A DNA stretch of 64,000 bases from Paracoccus thiocyanatus (GTDB lineage: Bacteria; Pseudomonadota; Alphaproteobacteria; Rhodobacterales; Rhodobacteraceae). The DNA is taken from NCBI RefSeq assembly GCF_900156255.1, contig NZ_FTMK01000017.1, forward strand, positions 18,761 through 82,760, given 5' to 3'. Of the stretch, positions 57,612 to 64,000 are shown in pieces. The position numbers were made by a program, and so were the translations under genes. Within the stretch, counting starts at the first letter, position 1. Every line of letters begins with the position of its first letter. The notes under the pieces are model-generated. The model was given only the letters and a program-made list of their open reading frames with translations, was not told where the DNA came from and did no database searches.

Positions 57612-57676
57612 CCCGTCAGGAACAGCGCCGCCGGCCGACCGGGCCGGGACGCGCAACCAAGTTTAGGGAGAGAACC

Positions 57677-57961
57677 ATGTCCAAGGAATGGCCGCTCTGG
57701 GAAGTCTTCATCCGGGGCCAGCACGGGCTGAACCACCGCCATGTCGGCAGCCTGCATGCGCCCGACGCCGAAATGGCGATCATGAACGCCCGCGACGTCT
57801 ATACGCGCAGGAACGAGGGGGTGTCGATCTGGGTGGTGCCCTCGGCGCAGATCACCGCGTCCAGCCCCTCGGACAAGGGGCCGCTGTTCGAGCCCTCGAA
57901 CGCCAAGGTCTATCGCCACCCGACCTTTTTCGACATCCCCGAAGAAGTGGGGCATATGTGA
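57677..57961 (+). CDS. paaB: Phenylacetyl-CoA epoxidase subunit PaaB
   Basis: The 94-aa protein begins EWPLWEVFIRGQHGLNHRHVGSL, a PaaB hallmark, and has the central DAEMAIMNARDVYTRRNEG. It bridges PaaA/PaaC heterodimers in the epoxidase. TTAGGGAGAG precedes ATG 57677; its TGA overlaps the paaC ATG by one base. Confidence 0.95.
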   Translation: MSKEWPLWEVFIRGQHGLNHRHVGSLHAPDAEMAIMNARDVYTRRNEGVSIWVVPSAQITASSPSDKGPLFEPSNAKVYRHPTFFDIPEEVGHM

Positions 57962-58815
57962 TGCCGTCGCTGCCCGACATGACCACGCCCCAGGTGGCGG
58001 AACTGGCCCGGCAACAGGCCCAGGCGCATCCGGCCCACCCAACCGTGCCCCAGCCCGACGAGGGGCAAGAGGCGCTGTTTGAAACCCTGCTGCGCATCGG
58101 CGACAGCGCGCTGGTGCTGGGCCATCGCGTGTCCGAATGGTGCGGCCATTCGCCGGCGCTGGAGGAAGACATCGCGCTGGCCAATGTGGCGCTGGACCTG
58201 ATCGGCCAGACGCAGCTATGGCTTGGCCTGGCCGGAGAGGTCGAGGGGCAGGGGCGGACGGCCGACGACCTGGCCTATCTGCGCGACGCCTGGGATTTCC
58301 GCAACCTGCTGATCTGCGAGCGTCCGAACGGCGATTTCGGCCATACGCTGATGCGGCAGTTCCTGTTCGACGCCTGGCACCATGAAATGCTGAAGGGGCT
58401 GGCGGCCTCGTCCGACCCGCGGCTGGCCGAGATCGCGGCCAAGGCCGGCAAGGAAGTGGCCTATCACCTGGAACGGTCATCCGACCTGGTGGTGCGGCTG
58501 GGCGACGGGACCGGGGAAAGCCACCGCCGCATGCAGCAGGCGCTGGACGCGCTCTGGCCCTATGCCGGCGAGATGTTTCTGGGCGACGACAAGGATGCCC
58601 AGATGGCGGCGCGCGGCATCGCCCCCGATCCGGCCAGCCTGCGCGCCGGCTGGGACGCCACGCTGCGCCATGTGCTGACCGAGGCCACCTTGCAGATCCC
58701 CGAGGGCGATTTTTCGCACAAGGGCGGGCGGCAGGGCATCCATACCGAACAGCTTGGCTATATCCTGGCCGAGATGCAGTTCCTGCAACGCGCCTATCCC
58801 GGCGCAAGCTGGTAA
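57961..58815 (+). CDS. paaC: Phenylacetyl-CoA epoxidase structural subunit PaaC
   Basis: The 284-aa ferritin-like protein has LGHRVSEWCGHSPALEEDIALANVALD. It pairs with PaaA and lacks a full diiron site in characterised members. An N-terminal ~40 residues rich in Gln, Ala and Pro precede the fold. The start ATG 57961 overlaps paaB. Confidence 0.93.
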   Translation: MPSLPDMTTPQVAELARQQAQAHPAHPTVPQPDEGQEALFETLLRIGDSALVLGHRVSEWCGHSPALEEDIALANVALDLIGQTQLWLGLAGEVEGQGRTADDLAYLRDAWDFRNLLICERPNGDFGHTLMRQFLFDAWHHEMLKGLAASSDPRLAEIAAKAGKEVAYHLERSSDLVVRLGDGTGESHRRMQQALDALWPYAGEMFLGDDKDAQMAARGIAPDPASLRAGWDATLRHVLTEATLQIPEGDFSHKGGRQGIHTEQLGYILAEMQFLQRAYPGASW

Positions 58816-58820
58816 GCGCC

Positions 58821-59342
58821 ATGGCCGCTGCGACCCATCCCAGCGTCGAGGAGGTCTGGGGCTGGCTGTCCGAGGTGCCCGACCCGGAAATCCCGGTCAT
58901 CAGCCTGACCGACCTGGGCATCATCCGCGGCGTCGAATGGCAGGGCGACACGCTGGTCGTCCGGGTCACGCCGACCTATTCCGGCTGTCCCGCGACCAGC
59001 ATCATCAACCTGGACATCGAGACCGCGCTGCGCAGCCACGGCATCGACAAGCTGCGGCTGGAACGCCAGCTGACCCCGCCCTGGACCACCGACTGGATCA
59101 CCCAGGCGGGCCGCGAAAAGCTGCGCGCCTATGGCATCGCCCCGCCCATCGACGGCACGGCGGCGGACGGGGTGCTGGCCGGGCGCATCGCCCGCATGAG
59201 CGGCGCGAACCTGACCATCGCCTGCCCGCGCTGCGGCTCGACCCATACCGAAAAGATCAGCCAGTTCGGCTCGACCCCCTGCAAGGCGAATTATCGCTGC
59301 AAGGACTGTCTGGAACCCTTTGACTACTTCAAATGCCTGTAA
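58821..59342 (+). CDS. paaD: Phenylacetate pathway iron-sulfur maturation protein PaaD
   Basis: The 173-aa protein has a MIP18/DUF59-type domain (VPDPEIPVISLTDLGIIRGV, and TYSGCPAT). A C-terminal zinc-ribbon-like cysteine set (CPRCGS, CKANYRCKDC) follows. PaaD is thought to help assemble metal centres of the epoxidase. It starts 5 bases after paaC. Confidence 0.93.
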   Translation: MAAATHPSVEEVWGWLSEVPDPEIPVISLTDLGIIRGVEWQGDTLVVRVTPTYSGCPATSIINLDIETALRSHGIDKLRLERQLTPPWTTDWITQAGREKLRAYGIAPPIDGTAADGVLAGRIARMSGANLTIACPRCGSTHTEKISQFGSTPCKANYRCKDCLEPFDYFKCL

Positions 59343-59370
59343 AAGGCCCCGCTTCAGGAAGGATACCCGC

Positions 59371-60447
<1,077 letters not shown>

Positions 60448-60469
60448 TCCCGGCGCAGGAGGGGAACCC

Positions 60470-61222
<753 letters not shown>

Positions 61223-61301
61223 ACCGGCGCTTGCGGCCGCGCTTCCCGACGGGCGGGGCCTTGCCGCCTGACCAAAACGAAGACTGACCAAGGAAACGCC
61301 C

Positions 61302-63362
61302 ATGACCACTCCGCGCCGTCTTGAAAGCTATGTCTGCGGGCGCTGGACCCCCGGCGACAAGCCGGGCCAGACCCTGCTGGACGCCGCCACCGGCGCGCCG
61401 GTGGCCGTGATCGACGCGACCGGCATCGACTTTGCCGCAGCCCTGGCCCATGGCCGCGAGGCGGCGGGGCCGAAACTGCGCGCCATGTCGTTTCACGAAC
61501 GCGCCGGGATGCTCAAGGCCCTGGGCCTGGCGCTGATGGCGCAGAAAGAAGAGTTCTACGCCGAAAGCCTGCATACCGGCGCCACCCGCACCGACGGCTG
61601 GGTGGATATCGAGGGCGGCATCGGCACCATGCTGGCCTTTGCCTCCAAGGCGCGGCGCGAATTGCCCAATGCCCGCCTGCTGACCGATGGCGAGGTCGAG
61701 GTGCTGTCCAGGGACGGCAGCTTCGTCGCCCAGCATATCCTGACGCCGCTGCATGGCGTGGCGGTGCATATCAATGCCTATAACTTCCCGATCTGGGGGA
61801 TGCTGGAAAAGATCGCGCCGACGCTGCTGGCCGGGGTGCCCTGCCTGGTCAAGCCCGCCAGCCAGACCGCCTATCTGACCGAATTGATGGTGCGCCGCAT
61901 CGTCGAGACCGGCATCCTGCCCGAAGGCGCGCTGCAACTGATCTGCGGCTCGGTCGGGGATCTGCTGGACCATGTGACCGAACAGGACGCGGTGACCTTT
62001 ACCGGCTCGGCCTGGACCGGGCGCAAGCTCAGGACCCATCCGGCGGTGATCGCCAATTCCGTGCGCTTCACCATGGAGGCGGACAGCCTGAACGCGGCCA
62101 TCCTTGGCCCCGACGCGGTGGCCGGCACGCCCGAGTTCGACCTGTTCGTGCGCGAGGTCGCGCGCGAGATGACGGTCAAGGCCGGGCAGAAATGCACTGC
62201 CATCCGCCGCGTCATCGCGCCCCGCGCCCAGGTCGATGCGCTGGTCGCCGCGCTGGATCAGCGGCTGGGCAAGACGCCCCTTGGCCTGCCGGGCGACGAG
62301 GGGGTGCGCATGGGGCCGCTGGCCAGCCTGGGCCAGCGCGAGGAAGTGCGCGAGCGCATCCGCGACCTGCAAGCCGCGGCCGAGATCGTGGCGGGTGACC
62401 CCGACGCGGTGCGCGTGACCTCGGGCGATGCCGAAAGCGGCGCGTTCCTGAACCCGGTGCTGATGTATGCGGCCCAGCCCTTTGCCGCGGCGGCGGTGCA
62501 CGAGGTCGAGGCGTTCGGACCCGTCGCCACGGTCATGCCCTATGACGGGCTGGACGAGGCGCTGGCGCTGGCGCGGCTGGGCCGCGGCTCGCTGGTCACG
62601 TCGGTCTTTACCGACGACCCGGCGGTCGCCCGCGACCTGGTGCTGGGCGCGGCGCCCTGGCACGGGCGGGTGATGATCGGCAACCGGGGCTCGGCCAAAT
62701 CCTCGACCGGGCATGGCTCGCCTTTGGCGCCGCTGGTCCATGGCGGGCCGGGCCGCGCGGGCGGCGGCGAGGAAATGGGCGGCATCCGCGGCGTCAAGCA
62801 TTACATGCAGCGCACGGCGGTGCAGGGCACGCCGCGGCTTTTGTCGGCCGTCACCGGGCGCTGGATCCCCGGCGCCGATGTGCAGCAGGGCGAACACCCG
62901 TTCCGCAAGTCCCTGGCCGAACTGCGCATCGGCGACCAGCTTGTCACCGCGGCGCGCATCGTCACCCGCGAGGATGTCGAACATTTCGCCCAGTTCACCG
63001 GCGACACCTTTTACGCCCATATGGACGAGGCGGCGGCGCGGGCGAACCCGTTCTTCGACGGCCGGGTGGCGCATGGCTATCTGGTCGCAAGCTTTGCGGC
63101 GGGGCTGTTCGTCGAACCCGATCCCGGCCCGGTCCTGGCCAATTACGGCGTGGACAACCTGCGCTTCCTGACCCCGGTCTATTTCGGCGACAGCTTGCAG
63201 GTGCGGCTGACCTGCAAGGAGATCAACCCGCGCGAGAATGCCGGCCATGGCGAGGTGCGCTGGGATTGCCAGGTGACGAACCAGAAGGCCGAGGTGGTGG
63301 CGCAATACGATGTGCTGACCATGGTGGCCAAGACATGGCCGCAGGCTGCCGCGGCCGAGTGA
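61302..63362 (+). CDS. paaZ: Bifunctional oxepin-CoA hydrolase / 3-oxo-dehydrosuberyl-CoA semialdehyde dehydrogenase
   Basis: The 686-aa protein has an N-terminal aldehyde dehydrogenase domain (to about residue 520) with FTMEADSLNAAI (general base Glu) and AGQKCTAIRR (catalytic Cys near 295). The C-terminal MaoC-type (R)-hydratase domain (about 535-680) carries FTGDTFYAHMDEAAA. It opens the oxepin-CoA ring and oxidises the aldehyde. It is the last paa gene seen here; 79 bases separate it from the ferritin-like gene. Confidence 0.95.
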   Translation: MTTPRRLESYVCGRWTPGDKPGQTLLDAATGAPVAVIDATGIDFAAALAHGREAAGPKLRAMSFHERAGMLKALGLALMAQKEEFYAESLHTGATRTDGWVDIEGGIGTMLAFASKARRELPNARLLTDGEVEVLSRDGSFVAQHILTPLHGVAVHINAYNFPIWGMLEKIAPTLLAGVPCLVKPASQTAYLTELMVRRIVETGILPEGALQLICGSVGDLLDHVTEQDAVTFTGSAWTGRKLRTHPAVIANSVRFTMEADSLNAAILGPDAVAGTPEFDLFVREVAREMTVKAGQKCTAIRRVIAPRAQVDALVAALDQRLGKTPLGLPGDEGVRMGPLASLGQREEVRERIRDLQAAAEIVAGDPDAVRVTSGDAESGAFLNPVLMYAAQPFAAAAVHEVEAFGPVATVMPYDGLDEALALARLGRGSLVTSVFTDDPAVARDLVLGAAPWHGRVMIGNRGSAKSSTGHGSPLAPLVHGGPGRAGGGEEMGGIRGVKHYMQRTAVQGTPRLLSAVTGRWIPGADVQQGEHPFRKSLAELRIGDQLVTAARIVTREDVEHFAQFTGDTFYAHMDEAAARANPFFDGRVAHGYLVASFAAGLFVEPDPGPVLANYGVDNLRFLTPVYFGDSLQVRLTCKEINPRENAGHGEVRWDCQVTNQKAEVVAQYDVLTMVAKTWPQAAAAE

Positions 63363-63550
63363 CGGCGCCGGCGGCAAAGCCGTCCTGCCCGGCCGAAAGC
63401 CCGGTCCCGGCGACAGGCGACGGATCGCCGGGCGGGCGAAAGCCGGTTTCCGCCCCCGGGCAGGCAAAGGGTGACGGCGGCGCGGTTTGCGGTTAAACCC
63501 GTCCGCGCAGCGTCGCCCCTTGTTCCCTTCGTCCACGGCAATTCCCCGCC

Positions 63551-64000
63551 ATGTCCCGCAAATCCCTTGCCACCTCTGCCATCCTGTGGCTGACGCTTTT
63601 CCGTCGCCGTGCCTTTGCGCGGGGCAACGAGATCGGGCTTATCCTGCTGGGGATTGCGGCGGGGGGGCTTGCCGGGCTGGTGGTGGCGGCGGTGGGCAGC
63701 CTTGCGGCGCTGCTGCACCGGCTGCTTTACGGGGTGGGCTTTGCCCAGGGCCTGAGCGGCGCCGGGCTGGAGCGGGGCTGGCCGCTGCTGGCGATCCCGG
63801 CCGCCGGCGGGCTGCTCAGCGCCCTGCTGGTGCGGCTGCGCCGCCGCCGCGGGCCGATCGTCGACCCGATCGAGGCCAATGCGCTTTACGGCGGCCGCAT
63901 GTCGCTGACCGACAGCATCTGGGTGACGCTGCAAAACCTGGCCTCGAACGGCTTCGGCCTGTCGGCGGGGCTGGAGGCGGCCTATACCCAGCTTTCCTCG
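63551..64000 (+). CDS. ClC-type chloride channel/transporter (partial, 3' end outside window)
   Basis: The first 150 residues are visible: a basic N-terminus, then hydrophobic helices GLILLGIAAGGLAGLVVAAVG and WPLLAIPAAGGLLSALLVRL, and an IVDPIEANAL-VTLQNLASNGFGLSAGLEAAYTQ stretch. In ClC proteins this last part is the filter segment GREGPxVQ. Here it reads GLEAAYTQ, keeping the gating Glu (residue 142) but not the Gly-Pro. The ribosome site before ATG 63551 is weak. It is probably an independent gene, 188 bases after paaZ. Confidence 0.75.
   Translation, partial: MSRKSLATSAILWLTLFRRRAFARGNEIGLILLGIAAGGLAGLVVAAVGSLAALLHRLLYGVGFAQGLSGAGLERGWPLLAIPAAGGLLSALLVRLRRRRGPIVDPIEANALYGGRMSLTDSIWVTLQNLASNGFGLSAGLEAAYTQLSS

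Overview
The window is GC-rich, tightly packed DNA. Its gene families are typical of alphaproteobacteria of the Rhodobacteraceae: TRAP and branched-chain-type ABC transporters, a BioMNY biotin importer, a paa phenylacetate cluster, and an FNR-type TTGAC-N4-ATCAA box. A Paracoccus-like host is the best guess from gene content and style; this is an inference and no marker gene or rRNA is present. A replication and partition module at about 41.8-46.0 kb (parB, parA, an iteron-bearing origin and a Rep_3-type initiator) indicates that the window comes from a plasmid, megaplasmid or chromid rather than the main chromosome.

Left part (1-24.7 kb). It starts with a truncated Na+/solute-symporter-type histidine kinase, translationally coupled to a small membrane protein and a CBS/DUF294 protein. 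A divergent P-type cation ATPase has an FNR-like box upstream. A small duplicated-motif protein and a MarR/MFS efflux pair follow. Next is a livKHMGF-type ABC importer with an alpha/beta hydrolase, then a GntR regulator divergent from it. The GntR gene heads a long operon: TRAP transporter (P, Q, M), IdnD-like dehydrogenase, FMN-dependent 2-hydroxyacid dehydrogenase, uxuA, uxuB and kdgK. Together these read as uptake and conversion of a hexonate or hexuronate (L-gulonate, L-idonate, D-mannonate or D-fructuronate are candidates) to 2-keto-3-deoxy-6-phosphogluconate for the Entner-Doudoroff pathway.

Middle (24.7-38.6 kb). After a small-subunit catalase comes a surface-polysaccharide island. It has four sulfotransferase-like genes of different subtypes, a GT2-GT4 fusion glycosyltransferase, a DUF6212-like protein, UDP-galactopyranose mutase, a serine-hydrolase-like protein and two more glycosyltransferases. 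Two stretches (about 27.0-28.6 and 34.3-36.0 kb) are visibly AT-richer than the rest, suggesting acquired genes. The products suggest a sulfated, galactofuranose-containing glycan.

Replicon core (38.8-46.0 kb). A bioM-bioN-bioY operon is followed by about 0.8 kb of five tandem 162-164-bp non-coding repeats, then parB and parA (leftward), three copies of a GTTTCGC-T-GCGAAAC palindrome that look like parS, a 22-bp-period iteron array beside an AT-rich stretch, and the initiator gene (rightward).

Right part (46.1-64 kb). A leftward, translationally coupled operon encodes a fused DctQM, a TRAP binding protein, an IclR regulator, an SCP2-type thiolase, an acyl-CoA ligase, a double DUF296 protein and an SDR: an uncharacterised CoA-dependent catabolic unit. 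Then come paaX and the rightward paaJ-paaA-B-C-D-E, an extra ferritin-like Paa protein, and paaZ, covering phenylacetyl-CoA epoxidation, ring opening and the last thiolysis; paaK, paaG, paaF and paaH are not in the window. The window ends inside a divergent ClC-type chloride channel gene. No rRNA, tRNA, CRISPR array, transposase or integrase was recognised.
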